NCBI GenBank assembly: GCA_964455395.1
Contig: CAYVWB010000066.1
Coordinates: 1 to 24,553, forward strand
From: CAYVWB01 sp964455395
GTDB taxonomy: Bacteria; Desulfobacterota; Desulfovibrionia; Desulfovibrionales; Desulfovibrionaceae
Length of the DNA stretch: 24,553 bases
Reading direction: 5' to 3'
The position numbers and the translations under genes were made by a program. Positions 7,377 to 14,592 of the stretch are shown one piece after another; position 1 is the stretch's first letter; the number at the start of each line of letters is the position of its first letter. The notes beneath the pieces are model-generated. The model was not told the DNA's origin and ran no database searches. It worked only from the letters and a program-made list of their open reading frames with translations.

Positions 7377-10121
7377 ATGTTCATCGGTCAACTGTTCAAG
7401 CACTGGACCTACCAGGTCTTCGCGCCGGGCAGCCTGCTACGTGACAAGTACGCGGCTTTCCGCTCCCTGCTGGAGCACGACGACGCGAGTCTGGCGCGCA
7501 TCGCCGACCTGGAGGAAATCCACTACGGCGACCGCGTGGTGGACTGGGCCATGGTGAAACGCCTGTGCGAGGAGCTCTCTCTCTCCGTGGAGCGCTGCGT
7601 CCGCGACCTGCAACGCATGAGCCCCACCCGCTACATGACGCTGCTGGAGTATTTCCACAAGATAGATTTCTACGTGAAGCTGGGGCTGGATCTGCCGGAG
7701 CCGGCGCTCTCGCCGCCGTACACCGTGGCTCTGGACGATTGTCCGTCGGACGCTCCTTTCCCGGAGTCCCTTGTGGGCGGCAAGGCCCATGGCCTCATCC
7801 GGGCGGGCGCGGCCGGCTGCCCCACGCCGCCGGGATTCGTCATCACCACCAACGCGTACGAATACTTTCTTGAAGTCGCCAACTTGCGCGATCCCATCCG
7901 CGAGAAGCTCTCCCGCGTGGAGCTGGGCGATCCCGAGACCGTGCGCGACGCGGCGGAGACCCTCTACCGCCTCGTGCGGGACGCGGATTTGCCGGAGGTG
8001 GTGCAGGAGGAACTGGGCGGCCGGCTGGACCGCCTCGCACTCCAGGCCGAGGCGTCGGGCTTGCTGCGTCCCCCGGATGCGCACGACAGACCGGACGCTC
8101 CACTGCGACGGCGCATGCGCGTGGCCGCCCGCTCCAGCGCCGTGGGCGAAGACGGCGCCAAGTCTTTCGCCGGGCAATTCGACACGCTGCTCCACATCGT
8201 TCCGGACGACCTCGCATGCGGGTACAAGGAGGTCATCGCCTCGCGCTACACGGTCTCCGCCATCACGTACCGGGTGCGCGCCGGCCTCGCTGACGAGGAG
8301 ACGCCCATGGCCGTGCTCGTCATGCCCATGGTGAACGCGCACGCTTCGGGGGTGGCTCTCAGCCGGGACACCGCGCGCACCCGCGCTCACAGCGTGGGCG
8401 TCTACGTGGTGGAAGGCACGGGGGACGCTCTGGTGGACGGCAGCCAGACCGGCCAGACCTTTCACGTGGACCGCGATGCGGAGGACGCCCTTGCCCTGGC
8501 GCCCATGCGCAGTCAGCCGCCCCTTCTCCGCACGGGCGAAGCCGTCCGGGAGATCGCGCGCTACGCCGTGCGGCTGGAACATGCCGAACGCGACGCGCAG
8601 ACGGACCAAGCGCACGCCGTGCGCGAGATGGAGTGGGCCGAAGACGCGCAGGGCCGCATCTGGGTGCTGCAGTCCAGACCGTACATCGACGCGCCCCATG
8701 CCACAGGGAGCGTACCGGACAAGGCGGCTGAACCCGCCTCGTCGACACGACAAGCGCCGCCGCCCCTTCCTCCGCTGCCTGAAGACGTCGCCCCCCTGCT
8801 GCAGGATCTCGCCGTGGCGGCCCCCGGCGCCGCGGTGGGCCTGGTTCACCACATGCGCGCTGCGGAGCTCACCGCCGCAGGCATGCTGACGCCTTCCGCT
8901 CTGGAGCCCCTGGCGCGCTTCACCCCGCCCGAGACCGCAGCGGACCAAGCGCCGGCGTGCGCACCACCCAGTCCCGGAACAACGACGCCGTCCATCCCGG
9001 AAGGCGTGGTGCTGGTGGCGCCCAGCCTGGCGCCCAGCCTGGCAGGCCAGGCGCATCGTTTGGCCGGGGTGGTGGCCGCCGCCGGCAGCCGCGCCAGCCA
9101 CTTCGCGTCCATTGCGCGGGAGCTGGGTCTGCCTGTCTTCGTCAGTCCGGAAGCGGACCCCTTTGCAGCGTTGCCCCATGGCGAACCCGTCACTTTGGCG
9201 CTTTCGCCCACCAGCCGCCGGGGCGTTGCGCTGCCGGGCGCCCGGCCGGAGCTCGTCCCGGAACGAGCCACGGCTCCACCGCTCCAGAACACCCCGGTGG
9301 GCGAACGCTTGGCGGCCATCATCCCACGGGTTGCGCCGTTGCGGCTCACCTCGCCGGAGGCGCCGGAGTTCGCGCCGGAGGGGTGCCGTTCCTTCCACGA
9401 CCTGGTCCGTTTCGTTCACGAGAAATCCGTCTCCGAGATGTTCTCCCTTGTGGACAAGGGCGGCCGCGCCATGACGCGCGCCAAGAAGCTGGAGACCACC
9501 CTGCCCCTCACCCTCTACGTGCTGGATCTGGGCGACGGCCTCTTCCCCCACGCCCGCCAGCACGCCGTCATCAAACCGGAGGACATCAACAGCGCGCCTC
9601 TGTGGGCCTTGTGGTGGGGTCTGGCCGACGAGGAGGCGGTCTGGTCCGAGTCGCTCCATCATGCGGACTGGGAAGCCATGGACCGCGTGAGCGCCGGCGT
9701 CTTCATGGAAGGCATCAAGGACGCCAAGTCCCTGGCGAGCTACGCCGTCATCAGCGCCAACTATCTGCACATGATGATTCGCTTCGGTTACCACTTCTCC
9801 GTGCTGGACTGCGTCTGCGGTCCTGAAGCCAAGAACAACTACATCAATTTCCGGTTTCAGGGCGGAGGCGCCGCTTTCGAGCAACGGTTGCGGCGCATCA
9901 CCCTCATCGAGCGAGCCCTGAGCCACTTCGGCTTCGCCATCACCCGCCGGGGCGATTTGCTGGAAGCGAACCTGGCGCGCGAAGGCGAACAGGTCATCCA
10001 GCGTCGACTCGCCATGCTGGGCTACCTGATGGCCATGACGCGCATGCTCGACATGCAGTTGACGGACGACGAGGCCGCAGAACGCGCCTACCAAGCGTTT
10101 CTGGCGAAAACCGACAGGTGA
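7377..10121 (+). CDS. PEP-synthase/PPDK-like protein lacking the PEP-utilising barrel
   Basis: 914-aa protein. The start at 7377 is preferred over ATG 7353 because GGGGAG precedes it at good spacing. After about 120 unassigned residues comes an ATP-grasp domain like the N-terminus of PEP synthase and pyruvate phosphate dikinase: LVGGKAHGL near 130, ARSSAVGEDG, SFAGQFDT and ending in VLQSRPY near 435. A swivelling phosphohistidine domain follows, with SRASHFASIARELGLP and candidate catalytic His575. The C-terminal 270 residues do not look like the TIM-barrel PEP/pyruvate domain; they contain FHDLVRFVHEKSVSEMF, LDLGDGLFP and ANYLHMMIRFGYHFSVLD. It could therefore phosphorylate a substrate other than pyruvate through His575. 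A 12-bp tandem duplication (9018-9041) sits just before the swivelling domain. Similar barrel-less proteins are annotated only as PEP/pyruvate-binding proteins. Confidence 0.82.
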   Translation: MFIGQLFKHWTYQVFAPGSLLRDKYAAFRSLLEHDDASLARIADLEEIHYGDRVVDWAMVKRLCEELSLSVERCVRDLQRMSPTRYMTLLEYFHKIDFYVKLGLDLPEPALSPPYTVALDDCPSDAPFPESLVGGKAHGLIRAGAAGCPTPPGFVITTNAYEYFLEVANLRDPIREKLSRVELGDPETVRDAAETLYRLVRDADLPEVVQEELGGRLDRLALQAEASGLLRPPDAHDRPDAPLRRRMRVAARSSAVGEDGAKSFAGQFDTLLHIVPDDLACGYKEVIASRYTVSAITYRVRAGLADEETPMAVLVMPMVNAHASGVALSRDTARTRAHSVGVYVVEGTGDALVDGSQTGQTFHVDRDAEDALALAPMRSQPPLLRTGEAVREIARYAVRLEHAERDAQTDQAHAVREMEWAEDAQGRIWVLQSRPYIDAPHATGSVPDKAAEPASSTRQAPPPLPPLPEDVAPLLQDLAVAAPGAAVGLVHHMRAAELTAAGMLTPSALEPLARFTPPETAADQAPACAPPSPGTTTPSIPEGVVLVAPSLAPSLAGQAHRLAGVVAAAGSRASHFASIARELGLPVFVSPEADPFAALPHGEPVTLALSPTSRRGVALPGARPELVPERATAPPLQNTPVGERLAAIIPRVAPLRLTSPEAPEFAPEGCRSFHDLVRFVHEKSVSEMFSLVDKGGRAMTRAKKLETTLPLTLYVLDLGDGLFPHARQHAVIKPEDINSAPLWALWWGLADEEAVWSESLHHADWEAMDRVSAGVFMEGIKDAKSLASYAVISANYLHMMIRFGYHFSVLDCVCGPEAKNNYINFRFQGGGAAFEQRLRRITLIERALSHFGFAITRRGDLLEANLAREGEQVIQRRLAMLGYLMAMTRMLDMQLTDDEAAERAYQAFLAKTDR
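9018..9041 (+). repeat. Exact 12-bp tandem duplication inside the PPDK-like gene
   Basis: GCGCCCAGCCTG occurs twice in a row and encodes APSLAPSL in frame at the N-terminal edge of the swivelling His domain. It looks like a recent slippage event with no frame consequence. Confidence 0.85.
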
Positions 10122-10129
10122 GGACCACC

Positions 10130-11335
10130 GTGGCGAAGAAACCCGCATACACCATGAACTGGGTCACGGACCACCTCGCCGTGGGCAGCGCGCCCATGTC
10201 ATACGACCAGCTGGACGCCATCGCCGCGCAAGGCGTGGACGCCATCCTCAACCTCTGCGGCGAGTTCTGCGACCTCCACGACATCGAGGCCGGCCACGGT
10301 TTCGAAGTCTACTACCTGCCCATCCCGGACGAGGAAGCGCCGGACATGCACGCCATGGAGAAAGCGCTCCACTGGCTGGACGAGTCCATCTACCTGGGCA
10401 AACGCGTCCTCATCCACTGCCGACACGGCATCGGCCGCACGGGCACGGTCCTCAACGCCTACCTCCTTCGGCGCGGCCTCGGTCCCAAGCTGGCCGGCAA
10501 GAAGCTCAAAGGACTCAAGTCCAAACCCGCCAGCTTCGACCAGTGGTGGAGCCTGCGCAAATACGCCAAAAAGACCGGTCGGTTGAAAGTTCGCGAACCC
10601 TCTCTGGAATTCAAGAACCTGGTGGACCTCGGCCCGTTCTTCGCGGACTACGAAGCGCTGGCCGCGCGGGTGGAGGCGCGCGTGCGCGACATGACCGGCG
10701 AGAAGACGGCGCGGTGCGGTCTGGATCACACCCAATGCTGCCGACGGCCCATCCGGCTGGCGTTCGTGGAAGCGGTCTACGTGAACCGCCAGATCAACGT
10801 CACTCTGGCCAGCAGCGTGCGGGAGGAGCTCATCAGCCGCGCCATGGAGACGGCCCGCCGCGAAGCCGCCGCGCGCAAGGCTTTGCAGGACGCCGGAAAG
10901 GAGGATCTCTGCCTCTGGCGTGTGAGCGAGACAGGCGCCCCCTGCCCCCTGCTCGCGGCCCGAACCCCGCCGCTTTCCCTGGCGCCGGAGTCCTCCGAGG
11001 CGGAGACGCTTCCCGAACCAACGCTTCCCGCAGACCAGGCCGCGGCGCCATCGTCTGCCCAACAGCAGCACGGCTGTCTGATCTACGAGAAACGCCCCCT
11101 TGTCTGCCGGTGTTTCGAATTGGAAGAAGCCGCGCAGGAAGCGCTCTGGAGCCAGGAGCTGGAGCCCATGTTGGAGACGCTTTCCCACAACATCTTCGTG
11201 GCCTTCACGGGATTTTTCCCGGATACGCCGCCCCCGCGGCTGACGCTCCCGGACGTGGCCTCCGGCCGGTACGTGCAGCAGTTCTTCCGCTTCCTTCTCG
11301 ACCATCGGAAAGACCACGCGCAAGGCATGGGCTGA
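10130..11335 (+). CDS. Tyrosine/dual-specificity phosphatase fused to YkgJ-like Cys cluster
   Basis: 401 aa from the GTG at 10130, which follows AGGA by 5 nt. An upstream GTG at 10118 overlaps the previous stop and would add 4 residues. The N-terminal 160 residues form a small DSP/PTP-type domain: signature HCRHGIGRTG with nucleophile Cys97 and Arg103, preceded by PIPDEEAPD, which may hold the general acid. The C-terminal part has CGLDHTQCC (Cys196, 203, 204), CPLL, and CLIYEKRPLVCRCFE, matching the Cys pattern of the YkgJ (UPF0153) zinc/iron-chelating family. A low-complexity Pro/Ala/Glu stretch interrupts that domain. It is the last gene of the run. A phosphatase beside a kinase, receiver and phosphohistidine enzyme suggests it resets one of them, perhaps under metal or redox control through the Cys cluster (inference). 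Confidence 0.83.
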   Translation: MAKKPAYTMNWVTDHLAVGSAPMSYDQLDAIAAQGVDAILNLCGEFCDLHDIEAGHGFEVYYLPIPDEEAPDMHAMEKALHWLDESIYLGKRVLIHCRHGIGRTGTVLNAYLLRRGLGPKLAGKKLKGLKSKPASFDQWWSLRKYAKKTGRLKVREPSLEFKNLVDLGPFFADYEALAARVEARVRDMTGEKTARCGLDHTQCCRRPIRLAFVEAVYVNRQINVTLASSVREELISRAMETARREAAARKALQDAGKEDLCLWRVSETGAPCPLLAARTPPLSLAPESSEAETLPEPTLPADQAAAPSSAQQQHGCLIYEKRPLVCRCFELEEAAQEALWSQELEPMLETLSHNIFVAFTGFFPDTPPPRLTLPDVASGRYVQQFFRFLLDHRKDHAQGMG

Positions 11336-11350
11336 GCCCACCCCTCGCGC

Positions 11351-11395
11351 GCAGACCGCACAGACCGCGCAGACCGCGCAGACCGCGCAGACCGC
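11351..11395 (+). repeat. Five tandem copies of a 9-bp unit
   Basis: GCAGACCGC is repeated five times, the second copy with one change (A for the first G). It starts 15 nt after the phosphatase stop codon in non-coding DNA. Such a short perfect array is prone to length change by slippage. No function is apparent. Confidence 0.9.
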
Positions 11396-11475
11396 GCCGG
11401 CAGGACCGGAACGCCGAGTCCGGCAGGGTTTTGGCGCTCTCATGAACCTGCACATGGGGGGGAGGCGCCGCCTTC

Positions 11476-11488
11476 GTGACGGCGTCAC
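11476..11488. promoter_or_regulatory. Possible operator: GTGAC-N3-GTCAC palindrome
   Basis: Perfect dyad centred 30 nt upstream of the predicted -35 box of the permease gene. GTGA and TCAC half-sites recall CRP/FNR-family operators such as HcpR sites, but the spacing is 5 nt rather than the usual 6. An upstream activator site is only a possibility. Confidence 0.3.
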
Positions 11489-11511
11489 CCATCCTGCGTA
11501 GCGACCAGGGC

Positions 11512-11539
11512 TTCACTTGCAGCGAAAACATGGTATACT
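11512..11539 (+). promoter_or_regulatory. Sigma70-type promoter for the permease-rhodanese pair
   Basis: TTCACT (11512-11517), a 16-nt spacer and TATACT (11534-11539), with an extended -10 TGG directly before it. Transcription would begin about 40 nt before the ATG at 11585. This is the best-looking promoter in the window. Confidence 0.65.
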
Positions 11540-11584
11540 CCACAGTGGCTTTTCGTGTGAATCGTCATGAATCGGAGGATTTCC

Positions 11585-12853
11585 ATGGTGCTGGCTGCGC
11601 TCATATCCCTGGGCCTCATGCTCAACGTGCGGGCGCTCATGGCGCTCGGCTCCCTCGCCGGGACGAGCGGATGGCTCGTGTTTCCCCTGCTGCTCGGGCT
11701 GGGATGGTGCTACCTGATGGCGGCGAAAGCGTACGCCCGACTCACGCCGCAATGCGGTCTGGAGGCGCCGAGTCTTGCGGAGGGCTTGGCCGCCGGCAGA
11801 TGGGGCTCGTTTGCGCCACGGCTTGCGCTGACGCCCATGGCCGCGCGACTGGGTGTGTTTCTCTTCTTCGGGGTCTCCATGCTGGCGCTTTCCGGCTATG
11901 CGTTCAACGAGATATTCTGGGCGACATTCCCCAACCTTCTGTTTTCTTTTGTACTACTGGCGCTGCTTGCCGGGTTCGCGTTCTGGGGAGAAGAAGCCCT
12001 GGCGCAACTCACCCTGTGGTCCACGCTGGTGGCGGTCATGCTGTTGCTGATCTTGCTGGCAGTGGCCATCGCGGCGTTGGGCCGGCCTGACGCCGGCCTT
12101 GCGCAAGGACCGAGCCTCTCCTGGGCGGGGATCGCCGGGCTCGCCAGCTTGGCGCCGCTGCTGCTGGGCTTCGAGGCCGGGGCGCTGCTCTCGCTCCGGC
12201 GGGGCCGCCACCGTCGGGCTGTATACATTCCATTGGGAATAGGTCTGGGCATGCTGCTGCTCACGGCAGCGGCATTTTTGCTCTGGGTGGACGTGGGCCG
12301 CTTGGCGGACACCACCGTGCCCCACCTCACCATGGCCCGCCGCGCTTTCGGGACGGAAGGACGCATGCTGATGGGCGGCGCCGTCATCCTGACGACGGTG
12401 GCTGCGTGCGGCGCGCTGTTGCTGCTTTTGCAACAGGCGCTGGGCTATTGGCTGCGGCCGGACGGCGCGGCGTGCCCCGTGGGAGGGAACGCCCCTTCGA
12501 CCGACGCCGCAGCTGCGCCGCGGGGATTCCTCTCCCGACTGAAAGCGAGCCTGCCGGCGCTGGCGGCGTGTGCAGCCGTGGGGGCGTTGTTGGCCATGGG
12601 CTACGGCGGCGAGCCCATCCTGGAGGACCTGCTGGGCGGCGCGTTGGCGTTGTGGCTGGCGTCATACGCGCTCACCGTGGAAGCCGCGGTGCGGCTGCAG
12701 ACAGGCCGTCAGACCGCAAGCCGGGTGGCGGTGGGAGTGTTTCTGGCGCTGGCGCTGGGGGCCGTGTTGCGCGCGCCCTCGCCCGGGACGGCGTTGCTCA
12801 CCGCAGGCATGCTGGCGGCGCTGGCCATGGCCTTCGGGGGTGTGCGTCGCTGA
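11585..12853 (+). CDS. APC-superfamily-like membrane permease
   Basis: 422-aa, very hydrophobic protein with about 11 predicted helices, resembling amino-acid/polyamine/organocation (APC-type) permeases. The start at 11585 is chosen because GGAGG lies 6 nt upstream; the ATG at 11567 precedes that site. N-terminal MVLAALISLGLMLNVRALM has a helix broken by polar residues, as in the first substrate-binding helix of APC proteins. A central segment, LASLAPLLLGFEAGALLSL, may be the matching unwound helix 6. A short charged loop lies between helices 6 and 7 (RRGRHRR), and there is a Pro/Ala-rich loop near 300. Substrate is unknown. It is followed 74 nt later by the Sec-rhodanese gene and probably shares its promoter, which hints at a sulfur- or selenium-linked role but does not prove it. 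Confidence 0.7.
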   Translation: MVLAALISLGLMLNVRALMALGSLAGTSGWLVFPLLLGLGWCYLMAAKAYARLTPQCGLEAPSLAEGLAAGRWGSFAPRLALTPMAARLGVFLFFGVSMLALSGYAFNEIFWATFPNLLFSFVLLALLAGFAFWGEEALAQLTLWSTLVAVMLLLILLAVAIAALGRPDAGLAQGPSLSWAGIAGLASLAPLLLGFEAGALLSLRRGRHRRAVYIPLGIGLGMLLLTAAAFLLWVDVGRLADTTVPHLTMARRAFGTEGRMLMGGAVILTTVAACGALLLLLQQALGYWLRPDGAACPVGGNAPSTDAAAAPRGFLSRLKASLPALAACAAVGALLAMGYGGEPILEDLLGGALALWLASYALTVEAAVRLQTGRQTASRVAVGVFLALALGAVLRAPSPGTALLTAGMLAALAMAFGGVRR

Positions 12854-12873
12854 CATCGAGTTTTGCAGAGGCT

Positions 12874-12893
12874 GAGGGCCGAGTTTCGCCCTC
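12874..12893 (+). terminator. Weak hairpin between permease and rhodanese genes
   Basis: GAGGGC (12874-12879) pairs with GCCCTC (12888-12893) across an 8-nt loop. There is no T-run, so it is more likely a partial attenuator or 3'-end stabiliser than a full terminator. Confidence 0.3.
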
Positions 12894-12927
12894 GCGTTAT
12901 CATCCATACAGCATGAGAGGTATTTGC

Positions 12928-13353
12928 ATGCGCAAGTTTGATGGTTTTCCGTTCGCGCGCCGGCTTCTGAGCCTGGCGACAGCATGTGTGCTGCTCGCGC
13001 TCTTCGTGGGCGCCGCCGTGGCGGAGGAAGTGCCGCGCATCGGCAAGGAGGAGCTCCGCGACCGGCTGGGCATGCCCGATCTGGTGATCGTGGACGTACG
13101 CAGCGGTTCGGACTGGAAAGGCAGCGAATTCAAGCTGCCCGGCGCCTTCCATGGCGACCCCGAGGACGTCGCCTCCTGGATGAACGAGATTGACAAATCC
13201 AAGGAGATTGTCCTCTACTGCGCTTGACCCAACGAGCATACCAGCGCCCGGGTGGCGCAAGAGCTCATGGACCACGGATTCGCCCGCGTGGCGGCCCTGA
13301 AAGGCGGCTGGCACGAATGGCGCCGCGCCGACTTCCCCCTGGAAGAAAAATAG
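12928..13353 (+). CDS. Exported rhodanese with in-frame TGA: probable selenoprotein
   Basis: 141 aa if the TGA at 13225-13227 is read as selenocysteine (U100). GAGAGG lies 7 nt before the ATG at 12928. A signal peptide ends near AVA-EE, so the protein is periplasmic. A single rhodanese domain follows: LVIVDVRSGSDWKGSEFKLPGA, a conserved entry, then IVLYCA, the TGA, PNEHTSARVAQELMDHGF and LKGGWHEW before TAG. Rhodaneses of the CPNE type carry the persulfide-forming Cys exactly at the TGA position, with Cys98 two residues before it. The frame stays open for 41 well-conserved codons after the TGA, and a SECIS-like hairpin follows it at once. If instead TGA terminates, the product is a 99-aa inactive fragment. 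A selenolate nucleophile would suit sulfur or selenium transfer or persulfide chemistry outside the cytoplasm; the substrate is unknown. Confidence 0.78.
13225..13227 (+). other. Probable selenocysteine codon (UGA recoding site)
   Basis: In-frame TGA at the rhodanese catalytic nucleophile position, in the context C-A-U-P-N-E. It differs from the Cys codon TGC by one base. A point nonsense mutation or sequencing error is the alternative. Confidence 0.75.
13234..13266 (+). promoter_or_regulatory. SECIS-like hairpin directly after the UGA
   Basis: Lower stem GAGC (13234-13237) with GCTC (13263-13266), an internal loop, then upper stem GCGCC (13244-13248) with GGCGC (13254-13258) and apical loop CGGGT (13249-13253). 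The loop starts 21 nt after the UGA and has G in its second position. Both fit the published loose rules for bacterial SECIS elements, which lie in the coding region just after the UGA and bind SelB. High GC content makes chance hairpins common, so this supports rather than proves recoding. Confidence 0.6.
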
Positions 13354-13408
13354 GCGCACGACGCGCCATGACGCATCAAGGTCGGGACGCAATGGCGTCG
13401 CAGCGACC

Positions 13409-13450
13409 GGCGGCGGCGGTTCCGATGGGGAACTGCCGCCGCCATGTTTT
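13409..13450 (+). terminator. Strong intrinsic terminator
   Basis: 15-bp stem (13409-13423 with 13429-13443, one G-U pair), a 5-nt loop and then ATGTTTT. It closes the permease-rhodanese unit 56 nt after the TAG at 13351-13353. This fits translation running to the TAG rather than stopping at the TGA. Confidence 0.85.
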
Positions 13451-13529
13451 GTGCGCCGGCGCCGAAATATCCCGCAACTCGAACTGAGAATTCATGTCCG
13501 CTGCTCCCAACCTGGAGTATCATCACTTC

Positions 13530-14540
13530 ATGGCTCGTGTGCTGATAGTTGACGACGAACCCTCCATCCGCGAAACGTTTTCCCACTTTCTCGTCAAAGC
13601 CGGGCATGACGTCCTCTGCGCGGCGGACGCCACGGAAGCGTTACGCCTGCTCGCGCAGGCTCCGGTGGACCTCGTCTTCTCGGACATCATCCTGCCCGGG
13701 CAACATGGCGACGCCCTCCTGGAGCGCTTGCTGCACGCCGAGAACGCGCCCACCGTGGTGCTCGTGACCGGCCAGCCGGATTTCACGGCCATGGGCCAAC
13801 TCATCCAGCGCGGCGCCTACGACTACATCCCCAAGCCCATCCACAAGGAAACACTCCTCAAAGTGGTGCGCAGCGCCTTGGAGCACCGCGCCGTCTCCGT
13901 GGAGCGCAGTCGGCTCGCTGCGGAAAACGCCCGCATCCGCGAGGATCTGAAGCGGCTCATCGAGGAACGCGCAGCCGCGACACGCCGCGACACGCGTCAC
14001 CAGGAGCACTCGCAACGCCTGCTGGCGTGCCAACGCGACCTGGCCGTGGCGCTTTCCCATGTGGAGACGGCTCCCGGCGCGTACGAAGCCATCCTCAACA
14101 CCCTCCAGAGCCTGCCCGGCGTGGACTTCTCCGCCGTCTACTGCGTGAGCAGCGCCGCGCCGGACGCTCCCCTCACGCTGAAAGGCCAGCGCGACATGCC
14201 CTTCAGCTTTCTGGACCAGGTGCGTGTGATTCCTCCTGGCGGGACATTCCACAGTCTCCTGATGGACGGGCGGCTGCGCCATGCGGATGCAGCAGCCATC
14301 CGGAACTTGCCGGAGCCCGCGCGCACATCGCTCCTGGAGGCACGGGTCCGCTCCACTGCCGCTGCGCCGATTTTCTCCCACGGGCTTGTGCTTGGCGCGT
14401 TGTGCACGGCATCCACCACGCTGGACGTCATGGACGAGGAGACCCCTGCCGCCTTGGAAGCCATGGCGACGTGCGTGGTCGGGGCGTTGACGCGATGTTT
14501 GAAGCTGGACGACGCCCCGTTCGAGAATCCCTCGGCATGA
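13530..14540 (+). CDS. Response regulator with GAF-like output domain
   Basis: 336 aa from ATG 13530, where the receiver begins in the usual way with MARVLIVDDE. An ATG at 13494 would add 12 residues and cannot be excluded, since the GGAG before 13530 is rather distant (12 nt). The receiver has Asp8-Asp9, phospho-acceptor Asp52, Thr80 and Lys102. A charged helical linker (about 120-165, rich in Glu and Arg) leads to a GAF-like region (about 175-325) containing ILNTLQSLPGVDFSAVYCVS and a AAPIFSHGLVLGALCTAS strand pair. There is no DNA-binding, GGDEF or kinase domain. It lies just upstream of the Amt-kinase gene in the same direction and may take part in that relay (inference). Confidence 0.82.
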   Translation: MARVLIVDDEPSIRETFSHFLVKAGHDVLCAADATEALRLLAQAPVDLVFSDIILPGQHGDALLERLLHAENAPTVVLVTGQPDFTAMGQLIQRGAYDYIPKPIHKETLLKVVRSALEHRAVSVERSRLAAENARIREDLKRLIEERAAATRRDTRHQEHSQRLLACQRDLAVALSHVETAPGAYEAILNTLQSLPGVDFSAVYCVSSAAPDAPLTLKGQRDMPFSFLDQVRVIPPGGTFHSLLMDGRLRHADAAAIRNLPEPARTSLLEARVRSTAAAPIFSHGLVLGALCTASTTLDVMDEETPAALEAMATCVVGALTRCLKLDDAPFENPSA

Positions 14541-14592
14541 GCGGCCTGCTCCGCGGGTCTGCGGCGTGCCCCCGCCCTCCTCGTGTAATCCA

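Noticed and set aside
7437..10148. Minus-strand open frame of 903 codons opposite the PEP-synthase-like gene
   Set aside because: Same antisense pattern; the sense strand has clear family motifs.
11517..11539. TTGCAG as -35 box for the permease promoter
   Set aside because: It leaves only 11 nt to TATACT. TTCACT with a 16-nt spacer fits instead.
13225..13353. Treating the rhodanese as a pseudogene broken by a nonsense mutation
   Set aside because: The frame after the TGA is intact and conserved in style, the TGA is exactly at the catalytic Cys, and a SECIS-like hairpin and a terminator after the TAG support full translation. It remains the main alternative.
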